Assembly: GCF_009831575.1 (NCBI RefSeq)
Contig: NZ_WUUT01000001.1
Coordinates: 395,345 to 459,344, forward strand
Source: Halovenus carboxidivorans
GTDB lineage: Archaea; Halobacteriota; Halobacteria; Halobacteriales; Haloarculaceae
Reading direction: 5' to 3'
DNA length: 64,000 bases
A program made the translations under genes and the position numbers. The notes beneath the pieces are model-generated. The model was not told the DNA's origin. It saw nothing but the letters and a program-made list of their open reading frames with translations, and did no database searches. Within the stretch, counting starts at the first letter, position 1. Each line of letters begins with the position of its first letter. Shown piece after piece: positions 43,807 to 54,438 of the stretch.

Positions 43807-44706
43807 TCATGCGTATCCAAGCTTTTTCAGACGGTCCTCAACCTCATCGTGTACTTCGTTTATTGGTTTTTCCTCTTCGACTGACTTTCGACGACCAGTG
43901 TCATGAACCAACCACGGAACTTCCGTTAGCGCACTATTATAAATCCCTCCGTAGTGACCGTAATCCCTGATTGGAAGGTAGTCGTGTCGGTCACCAAGCA
44001 TTTCGCCGTGGTCCGCAGTTATAACCGTCCGTCCGTTGAACTGTTCAAGTAACTTCTCAACTTCGGCGAGAACGATACTAAGGTTCTCAGAGTACGCTTC
44101 CCTGACAGACTCGCTGTTGAACAGTTTGTTATTTCGCACCACTTCAATCAACGATTGGGACCTCTGTTCAATATCTCTCCCTTCTTTCCCAATGAACGGG
44201 TGATGCGGCTGAAGGTAGTGAATTAGTAGTCTCTTGTCAGGATATCGGTCATTGATTCGCAGGGCTGTCTCCGTCACGTATTCTGGGTCTACGATTAGTA
44301 GGTCTCTATTGACGTAATCGATATCATCCTCTCCGGTCTGTAAGTCAACATATTTGTAAACTTCTGAATCTATTTCGTCTTTTAGTTTTAAAAACCAGCT
44401 ATTTGCGGAGACATACACTACGTCGTGTAGTTTCATCCCCGAAAAATTGGTTCGTATAAACTCGAACGTCGCCCCGCCCAGTGATTCGTGTGTTTCGAGA
44501 TCTCCCGGAAGGGTGCTTTCTTTCTTAAATTCATCAAGCCGACAGGAGTCGAGTATTATCAGATTGTCCCACTCTTTGGAAAAGATAGAGACACCATTGG
44601 GATTGCCGTCGGCGAAACCACCTCTCGTGTGAAAAATACGATTAACTTCTCTAGCCGCAGCCCTGGGGTCGGAGGCTCCACGCGCCAGATCAGATAGCGT
44701 GTACAT
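43807..44706 (-). CDS. Compact alkaline-phosphatase-superfamily protein
   Basis: A 299-residue protein with DNLIILDSCRLDEFKKES as the first metal site, a middle NRDLLIVDPEYVTETALRI, and TVITADHGEMLGDRHDY followed by YGHYGGI. It is shorter than the two sulfatase-like proteins in the same cluster and has no CxPSR or TxPSx motif; the nucleophile is probably a Ser or Thr near ESLGGATFEFIR. Its role is probably related modification of the glycan, but no substrate can be named. Confidence 0.8.
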   Translation of the reverse strand: MYTLSDLARGASDPRAAAREVNRIFHTRGGFADGNPNGVSIFSKEWDNLIILDSCRLDEFKKESTLPGDLETHESLGGATFEFIRTNFSGMKLHDVVYVSANSWFLKLKDEIDSEVYKYVDLQTGEDDIDYVNRDLLIVDPEYVTETALRINDRYPDKRLLIHYLQPHHPFIGKEGRDIEQRSQSLIEVVRNNKLFNSESVREAYSENLSIVLAEVEKLLEQFNGRTVITADHGEMLGDRHDYLPIRDYGHYGGIYNSALTEVPWLVHDTGRRKSVEEEKPINEVHDEVEDRLKKLGYA

Positions 44707-44873
44707 TGCGATATATTAATTCATACTGCGTGTTACTGACCTAATGACTCTTGTGTATCGGCACCCACCGATCCACAAAACACTTGAATTGATCTTCCGG
44801 GAAGATCGGCACATATTGACACGGACGTATCGAAAGGCTAGTATGCTTGGTTTTTAATAGAGATTTCACCTGG

Positions 44874-46301
44874 TTACTTCGCGTATTCAGAGAATATTTC
44901 TCGTACGTCGTTAGAGACCGCTCTGCTTAGTATTGCTGTGATTGTGCAGAAGATTGTGCCACCGATCGTAATCAATACGAGCAGTTGTAGCCATCTTATC
45001 TCCGAGAATTGCAGGGATATCAGATAGACTATCGTGGACATGAAGAAACCAGAGATCAGGACCATGGCAAAGTCCCTAAGCGGAACTGAAACGCCGGTGG
45101 ATTTCACGGACAGCCACGATTTAATCACTGCTCCGCATAAGAACGCAACCCCAGTCCCGGTGGCTGCCCCGGCAAGGCCATACCGCGGAATTAGATAGCT
45201 ATTAGAGACCAAATTGACGACAATAACGGCGACGGTTATTATTGCAATAACTCTGTCATTGTCCGTAGCCATCAGGATCTTATTCGAGACACTATCGATA
45301 GACTGGAATGACCGGCCAAAGAGAAGGAGTACCAACGCAATGTATCCAGAAGCATACTCAGAACCATACAGGAGTCCGAGTAGCGATTCCCCAACAACGA
45401 CGGAGCCGAGCGCTAAGGGTACAAAAGGCATCGTTGCGTATAGATAGGCTCGTCTGCTGTACCAGTTGAATTTCTCCGAATTACCCCTTTCGATCCATTT
45501 AACGAGACGCGGAAACAGCACTCCTGAGGAAATATTGAGGACGAACAATCCCAGCGAGGACAGTCGCCAGATGACCTCATATACCGCCACAGATGCGGGG
45601 GCAAGAAAGAATCCGATCAAGAGGGTATCTACCCACTGTTGGCCAAAGTTTCCCCATCGCATTACCGACAGATACCTCCAACCGTGCACAAGCGATCTGA
45701 ATTCTTCAAGCGGTGGCACTCCCGATAGACTTACATCAATAAATACGTACGAAATCGATACCCGAACAGCCCTCCCAATAAAGTATGCAACGATAACGAC
45801 TGTGAACGCGGACTCTCCAGCTTGAATAGCTATTACTGCGAAGCAGAACTGCATTATCCTTGAAAATAGCCAGATAATCTCGTTGGGGATGATCTTCTCT
45901 TCTCCACGTAACACAATGCCAAGTATGATAGATAATGCTTCTAACGGGAGTGTCAGAATGAGAGCATTCGTGATATCACGGCCTATAAAATTATCAATTA
46001 CTGTACCAAATGGAATAATCATGAGCGTCAGACAGATCAGCAAAATCAAAATCAGAATCAGCACAGCGGTAAACGTCTCATCCGGGTCGTCAACTCTGCT
46101 TATTTCTCGAAACGTGGCGGAGCCCAGTCCAGACACTGTAACAGTCGTTAATACCCCTAAGATCCCGATAAATAGAAAATACTGACCCAATTCAATAGAC
46201 GATACTAACCTCGTATATATAATAATACCAACAAATCCTACGATGCGATTGGTGAGTTTAATTCCACTCGCACCGACGACCTCCTCAAGAATTCTACTCA
46301 T
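44874..46301 (-). CDS. Oligosaccharide flippase (Wzx/MATE-like)
   Basis: A 475-residue protein with twelve or more hydrophobic segments, starting MSRILEEVVGASGIKLTNRI, typical of the polysaccharide-biosynthesis exporter family. The first helix is followed by IYTRLVSSIELGQYFLF, a common signature of these flippases. It should move the lipid-linked oligosaccharide from the inner to the outer face of the membrane. It overlaps the next gene (GT4) by 8 bases. Confidence 0.9.
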   Translation of the reverse strand: MSRILEEVVGASGIKLTNRIVGFVGIIIYTRLVSSIELGQYFLFIGILGVLTTVTVSGLGSATFREISRVDDPDETFTAVLILILILLICLTLMIIPFGTVIDNFIGRDITNALILTLPLEALSIILGIVLRGEEKIIPNEIIWLFSRIMQFCFAVIAIQAGESAFTVVIVAYFIGRAVRVSISYVFIDVSLSGVPPLEEFRSLVHGWRYLSVMRWGNFGQQWVDTLLIGFFLAPASVAVYEVIWRLSSLGLFVLNISSGVLFPRLVKWIERGNSEKFNWYSRRAYLYATMPFVPLALGSVVVGESLLGLLYGSEYASGYIALVLLLFGRSFQSIDSVSNKILMATDNDRVIAIITVAVIVVNLVSNSYLIPRYGLAGAATGTGVAFLCGAVIKSWLSVKSTGVSVPLRDFAMVLISGFFMSTIVYLISLQFSEIRWLQLLVLITIGGTIFCTITAILSRAVSNDVREIFSEYAK

Positions 46302-47460
46302 CCAAGGTATTCAGAACCGTTCCGACGTGTCGATCCCACGTGTATTCCTCAGCGGTCTCACGCGCATTCTGCCCCATTCGCCGGATATCGCGGGGATTAT
46401 CCCTGAAATACCGTAGCTTTTCGTCGATCACTGCGGTGTCTTTGGTTGGGACAACGAATCCCTCTTTTCCATCCTCGATAATCTCGTCAACCCCCGAGTT
46501 GTCTGTGACGATTACCGGTGTTCCAGTGCTCATTGCCTCGAGTGGAGCCTTTGCGAACCCTTCTGTCAGGCTCGGAAATACAAAGACAGAGCAATCGTGG
46601 TAGTACTCTAATGGATCGACAACACCGGGCGTGCTGACGTTGTCGCTCCGATACATTTCTAAGATCGGCTCAATTTCTGGCTCAATACCTCCACATAACT
46701 GTAGCTTTGCGTTCTCGTTGTCTTTCCAGCCGTAGTCGTTCCAACACTTAAGAAGGTAAGGCACCCCCTTTAACAGATTTACAGATCCGACGAACAGCGC
46801 AGTGAAGTCAGTAGTTCGATAGTCTGGTTTCATCGGGAACTGTCTTGAGTTTATTCCCAGTGGAACGACAGTGATTTTGTTCTCAGAGATGCCGGCATCC
46901 GCGTACGATGCTTTGACAAATTCGGACAGCGCGATGATTTTGTCAGCCTTGCGGAGAGATTTCCTCCGGTTGCCGGCATACTTCTCGTGAGTTTCTGAGA
47001 CCGCAGAGTCTATTCCAAATTCCGCAAGTTCCGATCTGTATCGCTTATTCGACGCCTCAACTAACTCCGAGGACCCTCGGACAACGATCTCTTTTCCTGC
47101 TGATTTTCCCCTCTCAAGGGTATGTACGTAGCCAGGGGTATAATGAAAATTGATTCGTGAGGAATCGTCTTCGATCTTCCGAGCTGTGAAGCTATCAAAC
47201 AGCGTCGTTGAATATGCGTAATTCTCGAAACCCGCCCAAACGTATTTGTTTATGCCGGTCAGGATTTTCGGAATATAGTTCCCGAACGGTATCGGTTCTG
47301 ATACCGCCGATTTTGGAATTGGGCTGTTAATCACACCTCTGCAGTAGACACGTTCCAACCGATCCCGCTCGTAGAATACTCTGGACATGTGCGTGAGCGC
47401 CTGTCCGGTCTGGGTGCCGAGATCAGAGTAGCCGATCAGGGAAATTTTAGACGCGGTCAT
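46294..47460 (-). CDS. Family GT4 glycosyltransferase
   Basis: A 388-residue GT-B enzyme. The hinge region is DFTALFVGSVNLLKGVPYLL, and the donor-side motif is FPSLTEGFAKAPLEAMSTGT with the E-x7-E pair, then PVIVTDNSGVDEIIEDGKEG. It is the promoter-proximal gene of the minus-strand operon. A TATA-like box, minus-strand AGTTATAAAG, lies at about 47500-47509, roughly 45 bases before the ATG. Confidence 0.9.
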   Translation of the reverse strand: MTASKISLIGYSDLGTQTGQALTHMSRVFYERDRLERVYCRGVINSPIPKSAVSEPIPFGNYIPKILTGINKYVWAGFENYAYSTTLFDSFTARKIEDDSSRINFHYTPGYVHTLERGKSAGKEIVVRGSSELVEASNKRYRSELAEFGIDSAVSETHEKYAGNRRKSLRKADKIIALSEFVKASYADAGISENKITVVPLGINSRQFPMKPDYRTTDFTALFVGSVNLLKGVPYLLKCWNDYGWKDNENAKLQLCGGIEPEIEPILEMYRSDNVSTPGVVDPLEYYHDCSVFVFPSLTEGFAKAPLEAMSTGTPVIVTDNSGVDEIIEDGKEGFVVPTKDTAVIDEKLRYFRDNPRDIRRMGQNARETAEEYTWDRHVGTVLNTLDE

Positions 47461-47801
47461 ATTCGTTTGGTACGCTGAGTTCTGTTAGAACAGGCCAGCC
47501 TTTATAACTGACTTTCATGATCGAGTTACCTGCGCACAGTTTGGTGTGATAGGCACGTGAACTCACACTCTACCGTGGCCACTGAATGGAAGGTCTTGAT
47601 CTGTGATGAAGGCTCTAGTTTCATCACCAACCTGCTCTTCGTTCCCGACGGCGCTCTCTGGTTGTGCTATTCAAGGGTGAAGACTCTCCCCTTGCCCAGT
47701 GTCCAACAACGAGGTAGTTAGTATGGACCTGTCGTGCCAACAAGGGTACGAATTTGATTCTAATAGAATACTATTTCCCGCTCGCCACGAGACACCTGAT
47801 A
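47461..47801. other. Divergent promoter region inside the glycan cluster
   Basis: These 341 bases separate the minus-strand GT4 operon from the plus-strand GT8-like gene. TATA-like boxes are visible for both: tttataact at about 47501-47509 (minus) and ctaatagaatactattt at about 47759-47775 (plus). An inverted pair, GATGAA and TTCATC, at about 47605-47625 could be a regulatory dyad. No ORF is credible. Confidence 0.45.
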
Positions 47802-48629
47802 ATGACTGAGCGTGGGATAATTTATGTTGCGATGGGGAGGAACTTCGTGGAAGAGGCGATTCTGTCGGCAGAATCAGTTCAGGAGCAGAATAGTCAGATC
47901 CCGATTACAATTTTCACCGATAGAGAGATTGACGAAGAAGTATTCGATAACGTTGTCGTTGTAGACGACCCAGAGTATGGATTTCGTGATAAAATAAACT
48001 ATCTTCAGAGATCTCCGTACGACAAAACGATCTTTTTAGACACCGATACATACGTTACCGGAGATGTCTCCGATTTATTTGCCTTGCTTGATAGATTCGA
48101 TATTGGCGCGGCACACAACAATGATCATCAGAAGCGTGAGGCGGATGATATGCAATCGGTCCCGGAGTCTTTCCCCGAATATAATACTGGTGTTCTCGCT
48201 TTTCGGACTGATGCTATGCAGCAGTTATCAAAGAAGTGGAATGAATTCTACAGCGTTGATCAGTCACATGACCAGCCGTCATTTCGGAAGGCAGTGTATG
48301 AGTCTGACATTAGACTGGCTACAATCCCACCAGAGTATAATTGTCTGTTTAGATATCCAGGTCATGCCGTTGGGGAAGTGAAAATTTTCCACGGCCGACT
48401 TCTGGATTTTGACGCCGAAGGAGCCGGAAAGTATTACGAAATAGAAAATGCCGTGTCCAGTATAAACGCTACTACAGGATCACGGATTTTTTATCCCCGT
48501 TCGACAGGTGGATACTCGGTCAAGTTATCACGAACGTTGCCCCGAAGAATCCGACTTTCGATCAAAGAACGTGGCATTGTCGGGACGGTAAAACGAGCGG
48601 CCACGGTGACGCTTAAGAATCTTTTATGA
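47802..48629 (+). CDS. GT8-like glycosyltransferase (DxD type)
   Basis: A 275-residue GT-A-fold protein. The start at 47802 gives MTERGIIYVAMGRNFVEEA, the beginning of the nucleotide-binding strand; an in-frame start 16 codons upstream lies in the promoter region. The metal-binding DxD is in KTIFLDTDTYVTGDVSDLFA, and an acceptor-side FPEYNTGVLAFRTDAM matches GT8-like enzymes. The sugar is unknown. Confidence 0.85.
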   Translation: MTERGIIYVAMGRNFVEEAILSAESVQEQNSQIPITIFTDREIDEEVFDNVVVVDDPEYGFRDKINYLQRSPYDKTIFLDTDTYVTGDVSDLFALLDRFDIGAAHNNDHQKREADDMQSVPESFPEYNTGVLAFRTDAMQQLSKKWNEFYSVDQSHDQPSFRKAVYESDIRLATIPPEYNCLFRYPGHAVGEVKIFHGRLLDFDAEGAGKYYEIENAVSSINATTGSRIFYPRSTGGYSVKLSRTLPRRIRLSIKERGIVGTVKRAATVTLKNLL

Positions 48630-48743
48630 TTATTTGAGGAGTTCCCTCCCAAATCACCGGACTCAACACTGAGTAATAAATTTTCTACTCCGCATCATAT
48701 ATAACACGTGGCCACATATGATCATATTGGGATAACTACTCAA

Positions 48744-49562
48744 ATGGGCGTCCAACGAGTTCTCCAGTATGGAACGTATTTGCCTGAACCACTTAAGTAT
48801 GCAGCGGGAAATGCATTTGCTAAATTGCAACACCTCCGGGGGAAGAATTACGTTGAGAAATCTTGGGAGGGGCACTGCCTACGGTTTGGATACTGGGACC
48901 GCGTTACGCTAGGCGTTGCCAACCGCTCAGTAGCTGATGGAATGATTGGGCATGAAATGGTCCCAATAGAAAATCTTCGAGTCAGCAATTCCCGGGATGC
49001 TATCCTGGATATCGGGGCTCATATGGGGATTTACACGGTCATTTTGGCTCATTTAAATTCAGACCACCGAATCCACGCCTTTGAGCCAGACTCATACAAT
49101 ATAAATATACTTCGAAGAAATATTAAATTGAATAACTTTGAAGGCAACCGCATTAACGCGCATCAAGCTGTGGTGAGTGACTCCTCAGGTACCACGGATT
49201 TTTATACTGACCCTTCGGCGACCGGCACTACGAGCCACACTGTTCAACCGACAAATAGCCACAGCAGTCATAAACGACAGAGCGTGAGTTCAATCAAATG
49301 TAGCAAATTCTGCTCCGAGCATGAAATCACAAGACCGTGGGTGAAAGTCGACGCTGAAGGTGTCGAATTAAAAATATTACAGGACCTGTTGAGTTCTGAT
49401 CAGATCGAGTCAGTTTCCGGATTTATTGAACTTCACTTGAACAGAAAAGACGTCTCTCGGAGGAAGTTCAGAAAAATTATGGATAACAATGGCTATGAAT
49501 ATACGGAAGTAAAGAATAAGTTGGAAGAAACGAACCCCGGATACTTAATTAAACCTGAATAG
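48744..49562 (+). CDS. FkbM-family methyltransferase
   Basis: A 272-residue SAM-dependent O-methyltransferase. Motif I is AILDIGAHMGIYTVILA, followed by HAFEPDSYNINILRRNIKL and the FkbM signature WVKVDAEGVELKILQD. It probably methylates a sugar hydroxyl in the glycan. The ATG at 48744 is used; a GTG at 48708 would add 12 residues and is possible. The gene is followed by an IS6-family element 175 bases downstream. Confidence 0.86.
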   Translation: MGVQRVLQYGTYLPEPLKYAAGNAFAKLQHLRGKNYVEKSWEGHCLRFGYWDRVTLGVANRSVADGMIGHEMVPIENLRVSNSRDAILDIGAHMGIYTVILAHLNSDHRIHAFEPDSYNINILRRNIKLNNFEGNRINAHQAVVSDSSGTTDFYTDPSATGTTSHTVQPTNSHSSHKRQSVSSIKCSKFCSEHEITRPWVKVDAEGVELKILQDLLSSDQIESVSGFIELHLNRKDVSRRKFRKIMDNNGYEYTEVKNKLEETNPGYLIKPE

Positions 49563-49737
49563 TAGAGACGACATTGGTATGTCGGGACCACCCTATGAGT
49601 TTGCAGGTGAATGAATATATTCAAAATTTTCACATTACAATGATGTTTCTTACTCCACTCGGATCCACAAGTCACAAAGATACTATTATGATGGTAGTAG
49701 GCTAATGAGTAGTTATGTACTCTAAGTTCTTAACAGC

Positions 49738-50433
49738 GGCGGTGTTTAGTTAAGCGTGAAAAGTGAGGCGGACCGATTTTGTGGTGCCTATGCCAGAAAT
49801 CAGCCGCCTCAGCGGTAATAGCGATTGGATTGATTTGGATTTTGTGGAGCGCGAGCGGACACCCGAGCCGGCGATGAAGCTTGGTATTCAGATGCATCTG
49901 GCGGGACTGTCACTTTCGAATACCATCTCTATCCTTGATGATTTGGGTGTCCAACGCTCTCGGAAGGCGGTACACGACTGGGTGCAGAAAGCCGATCTAC
50001 AGCCGACTAGCGGCAAAAGTCCGAATCAGGTTGCGGTCGACGAGACAGTGATTCGCATCAACGATCAGCAGTATTGGCTGTACGCTGCTGCTGATCCAGC
50101 GACGAACGAACTGCTCCATTTGCGGTTGTTTACTGCCACGACAACCGCTCTAACGGAAATATTTCTGCGCGAACTTCGCCAGAAACACGATGTCGAAGAC
50201 ACCGTGTTTCTCGTCGATGGCGCGAACCACCTCCACGCTGCACTGCGCCGAGCAGGGCTGCGATTTCAAACCGAACGCCACGGAAATCGGAATGCTGTCG
50301 AACGTATCTTTCGAGAGGTAAAACGTCGAACCTCTTCGTTTTCAAACTGTTTCAGTCACGTCGAACCAGAGACAGCTGAAAACTGGCTCCAAAGCTTCGC
50401 TCGCTGGCACAATGCTCCAAACTAAACACTACC
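49738..50433 (+). mobile_element. IS6-family insertion sequence
   Basis: A 696-base element with a single transposase. The left end GGCGGTGTTTAGTT (49738-49751) and the right end, read inwards on the other strand as GGTAGTGTTTAGTT (50420-50433), form inverted repeats with 12 of 14 bases matching. The flanking 8 bases (ttaacagc and gtcctgcg) do not match, so there is no target duplication. This suggests deletion or recombination after insertion. Confidence 0.85.
49790..50425 (+). CDS. IS6-family DDE transposase
   Basis: A 211-residue protein starting MPEISRLSGNSDWIDLDF. The DDE triad is visible: Asp in NQVAVDETVIRI, Asp in VFLVDGANHLHA, and Glu in RNAVERIFREVKRRTSSFSN, the spacing typical of the short archaeal IS6 (ISH14/ISH15-like) group. 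The N-terminus carries a helix-turn-helix (TISILDDLGVQRSRKAVHDW). The gene ends inside the right inverted repeat and appears intact. Confidence 0.92.
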   Translation: MPEISRLSGNSDWIDLDFVERERTPEPAMKLGIQMHLAGLSLSNTISILDDLGVQRSRKAVHDWVQKADLQPTSGKSPNQVAVDETVIRINDQQYWLYAAADPATNELLHLRLFTATTTALTEIFLRELRQKHDVEDTVFLVDGANHLHAALRRAGLRFQTERHGNRNAVERIFREVKRRTSSFSNCFSHVEPETAENWLQSFARWHNAPN

Positions 50434-50526
50434 GTCCTGCGAAGAGATGGACCTGTAGCATTAATCAAAAAGACGCACAATCACTACTTTTGTAACTCCC
50501 ATCAGCCGAAACTCCATCTGCAACTC

Positions 50527-51081
50527 TTGCGAGACAGAGAAAACATAACAGCAGCAGAGATCGGTGTTTGGGAAGGATCTAATGCGGAGTATCTTTTGAA
50601 CCACTTGGACATTGATGAGTTATTTTTGATAGATCCGTTCGATGCATACGACGAATATCCCGAAAGAAAATCGGATCCAAATAAAATGTCTGCCGCACAG
50701 GAGAAAGCACATACTCGGTTGGATAAGTATGATAATGTTAGATGGATCGAGCAGTACTCCTCAGAAGCGATCAAAGAGATAGACCGAGAGTTAGATTATG
50801 TTTTTGTCGATGGGAACCATCACTACGAATATGTGAAGTCTGACATTGAGAACTACTATTCACTTTTGGCGGAAGATGGAATAATAGCTGGTGACGATGC
50901 TGACTGGAATGGTGTCGCACAAGCTGTTACTGAGTTTGCCGTAGAGAACGAACTCCAACCTCATTTTGAGAGAGATCACCCAGATTGGTTCTTTATTAAG
51001 GGCCGACCAATCAGTACAGTTGATCCACTACCGTACTCAGCAGAATCGCAAGCAGTAACAAAAGAGGAGCATTCGATATGA
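50527..51081 (+). CDS. SAM-dependent methyltransferase, 5' end probably removed by the IS element
   Basis: The frame encodes a class I methyltransferase (Methyltransf_24-like): TAAEIGVWEGSNAEYLLNHL as motif I, then LDYVFVDGNHHYEYVKSDIE and LLAEDGIIAGDDADWN. The only initiators are a TTG at 50527 and nothing better upstream; the frame stays open leftwards through KKTHNHYFCNSHQPKLHL to the IS boundary at 50433. So the original start was most likely lost when the IS inserted. It may still be expressed from the TTG, or may be inactive. Confidence 0.72.
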   Translation: MRDRENITAAEIGVWEGSNAEYLLNHLDIDELFLIDPFDAYDEYPERKSDPNKMSAAQEKAHTRLDKYDNVRWIEQYSSEAIKEIDRELDYVFVDGNHHYEYVKSDIENYYSLLAEDGIIAGDDADWNGVAQAVTEFAVENELQPHFERDHPDWFFIKGRPISTVDPLPYSAESQAVTKEEHSI

Positions 51082-52621
<1,540 letters not shown>

Positions 52622-52849
52622 CAGATCGGGAGCCGTTCGATTTTCGTATTCATACCGCTGAGTTCGCCAGCGACAGCTGCTCGTGTCCGATCGCTCGTAA
52701 CGCATGCGCACGTATTCAGATGGCCTCGTACAACGCACAGACGGACCGAGACAATGCCACCGACCAGTCCCTGGCAAAAAGAGAGACTGCCGGAACGTGT
52801 AGTTGTTGTTGTGACTTCTCCCTCCTTAATCACCTCTATCCGACTCGAT

Positions 52850-52927
52850 ACCCCACCGTGTCGAATGTTCTGACCATAGCACAATCACTGAGCCACCCTA
52901 CCCACACCCCACCGTGTCGAGTGTTCG
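52850..52927. repeat. Two origin-box-like repeats beside an orc1 fragment
   Basis: ACCCCACCGTGTCGAATGTTCT at 52850-52871 and ACACCCCACCGTGTCGAGTGTTCG at 52904-52927 (each within the 24-base core) match the repeats around the intact orc1 at 57976-59590. Their spacing and position relative to the orc1 fragment mirror the right arm of the intact origin. They are probably a displaced piece of an origin. Confidence 0.78.
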
Positions 52928-52934
52928 ACCAGCC

Positions 52935-53321
52935 TCACAACTGACCCAGCACACGCTCCGGAAGCACAACCCCTTCCAGATCAGCGACGACCTCCTGAAC
53001 AATCCCCAGATCGACGCTGAACTCGTATTGGTAGTACTGCTCACCGTTTCGCCCCTCGTTGCGGGACTGCCGATCCAAAATACCAAGCATAGCAAGGTCG
53101 GCCAGATGATCGTGCATACGCCGACGCACCAACGGATCGATCTCAGAGCGGTCAGCGATCGTCCGATACCGAGGGTAAACCTCCCGAACCCGCGCAGGTG
53201 TGTCCTCCTCAACTGCGAGATGGAGTGTGGCCACGAGCGCGAGATGTCCGTGCTGGGTTAACTCCCGCATTCCGTGCTCGATCTGGCTCTGTTCGAGCTC
53301 TTCACGGGCGTCGTAATCCCC
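52935..53321 (-). pseudogene. 3' fragment of an Orc1/Cdc6 gene (fragment A)
   Basis: On the minus strand this encodes [20 protein letters not shown] and onwards to a stop at 52935. It matches the last third of the intact Orc1 at 58144-59352 almost residue for residue (winged-helix DNA-binding domain, with [11 protein letters not shown]). An in-frame TGA lies just upstream at 53322-53324. Most nucleotide differences from the intact gene are synonymous, so it derives from a related orc1 that diverged while functional, not from a recent duplication. Confidence 0.88.
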
Positions 53322-53356
53322 TCAACGATTCACTCGGTCAGTTCGACTAGAGTGAA

Positions 53357-53436
53357 AGAGTAGATTTCGTGTGCTTTTCGCCGTGCGCCACTCCAAGCAC
53401 AGACGTACACATAGAGAGTACGTTTCGTGTGCTCTC
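53357..53436. repeat. Imperfect direct repeat, possible second origin-box type
   Basis: AGAGTAGATTTCGTGTGCTT (from 53357) and AGAGTACGTTTCGTGTGCTC (from 53415) are two 20-base near-identical repeats 58 bases apart. The second overlaps the end of orc1 fragment B, as the other origin-like repeats lie next to the end of fragment A. They are unlike the CGACACGGTGGGG type, so they may be recognised by a different Orc1. Inference from position. Confidence 0.5.
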
Positions 53437-53604
53437 ACCGGGTGTGTTTGGCGATCTCCGTCCGGGTTTCTAACACAATCTCTGGATCCAGATCCAACTC
53501 ATACTCGTAATACTGGCCACCGCTCAACCCCTCATTCCGCTCATGGCGGCGAAGGAATCCCAGCATATGGAGGTCTGAGAGGTGATCCTGGATGCTTTTT
53601 AATG
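53435..53604 (-). pseudogene. 3' fragment of a second, divergent Orc1/Cdc6 gene (fragment B)
   Basis: On the minus strand it encodes TLKSIQDHLSDLHMLGFLRR, then [20 protein letters not shown] and a tail to the stop at 53435. This is the winged-helix end of an Orc1, but clearly a different lineage from the intact gene and fragment A. The homology stops at about 53600, where a fucose-synthase tail begins, so the two pieces are joined directly. Confidence 0.82.
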
Positions 53605-53679
53605 TCGACAGCGTTTCGAGACGGATTGCGCGAGACAATCGAGTGGTACGAGAATCACCGCGATGAACTCCATGAGTAA
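53602..53679 (+). pseudogene. Fucose synthase C-terminal remnant, copy 2
   Basis: This encodes MSTAFRDGLRETIEWYENHR and DELHE, then TAA. It matches the last 25 residues of the truncated fcl at 51415-52173 ([20 protein letters not shown]). The ATG at 53602 is probably fortuitous. The remnant keeps the 8-bp overlap with the downstream Nudix gene. Confidence 0.85.
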
Positions 53680-54127
53680 GTGGATACCCGACGAGGAATG
53701 GGCGACAATCGTTCGAAACGTGCCCATTGTGTCCGTCGATCTCCTCATACGGTCAGAGGAGGGAATCGTCCTCGGCAAACGGACCAACGAACCTGCGAAG
53801 GGAGAGTGGTTTATTCCAGGCGGACGAGTCCACAAGGGAGAGACAAGAACGGAAGCAGTCGACCGTATCGCTGCGGACGAACTGGGAGTCGAAGTCGAAA
53901 TCGTGGAATCGCTCGGTGCCTTCGAGCACATCTACGAGACTGCAGAGATCGGCGGGGTAGGAACCAAACACTATCTCGCAAACGGATATGTCGTGGACCC
54001 ATTGACCGACCAATTCCAAGCCGATGGACAACACGCCGATTTTCAGGTATTCACTGCAGCACCGCAATCACTGCATCAGAACGTGCGTGCCTATATCCAA
54101 GCGGCGGAGACGGCTGAACTATCGTGA
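53672..54127 (+). CDS. GDP-mannose mannosyl hydrolase-like Nudix protein, copy 2
   Basis: A 151-residue paralogue of copy 1 with the same Nudix-type motif (PGGRVHKGETRTEAVDR, IAADELG). I use the ATG at 53672 (MSKWIPDEEWATIVRNV) because it matches the starts of copies 1 and 3; an ATG nine bases upstream also exists. The reading frame is intact. It differs from copy 1 mainly at synonymous and some surface positions and uses more A/T-ending codons. Confidence 0.87.
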   Translation: MSKWIPDEEWATIVRNVPIVSVDLLIRSEEGIVLGKRTNEPAKGEWFIPGGRVHKGETRTEAVDRIAADELGVEVEIVESLGAFEHIYETAEIGGVGTKHYLANGYVVDPLTDQFQADGQHADFQVFTAAPQSLHQNVRAYIQAAETAELS

Positions 54128-54273
54128 CCAATTGTAGTGTAGTCAGAAGCACCGTTTGTATTTCGCTGAGTGAGAAATTGTTTGGAATCTGAATTCTGGG
54201 ATTGAACTTGCCAGACTGGTCTAACCGGAAAATTAATTGAGTGAGTAGCCTTCCGTAGGCGAACTCTACACCC

Positions 54274-54399
54274 ATGGCGCCAACTCTATCAGACAATTCG
54301 TCTAAGTTGTCGGAACTAACTACGTCTCAAGTCACACACAAACAATCCCCTCATCGGATTTCGGCGACTGAATCGCCGCTCCTCAAAGCCCAACTGTGA
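54274..54399 (+). CDS. 41-residue ORF repeated downstream of two Nudix copies (copy 1)
   Basis: A short ORF encoding MAPTLSDNSSKLSELTTSQV followed by THKQSPHRIS and a 11-residue tail. It resembles the ORF at 57326-57451: both contain LSELTxSxVxHxQSPxR at the same distance from the start. In the shared core most base differences fall at third codon positions, which argues for coding. The complementary minus frame shares the same third positions but is interrupted by stops, so the plus strand is preferred. Function unknown. Confidence 0.5.
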   Translation: MAPTLSDNSSKLSELTTSQVTHKQSPHRISATESPLLKAQL

Positions 54400-54438
54400 A
54401 TAAACCCTTATACAGAAGCAATCAAGTAGGTACAAGTA

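Noticed and set aside
49738-50433. Target-site duplication for the IS6 element
   Set aside because: The 8-base flanks (ttaacagc left, gtcctgcg right) do not match, so no duplication is claimed.
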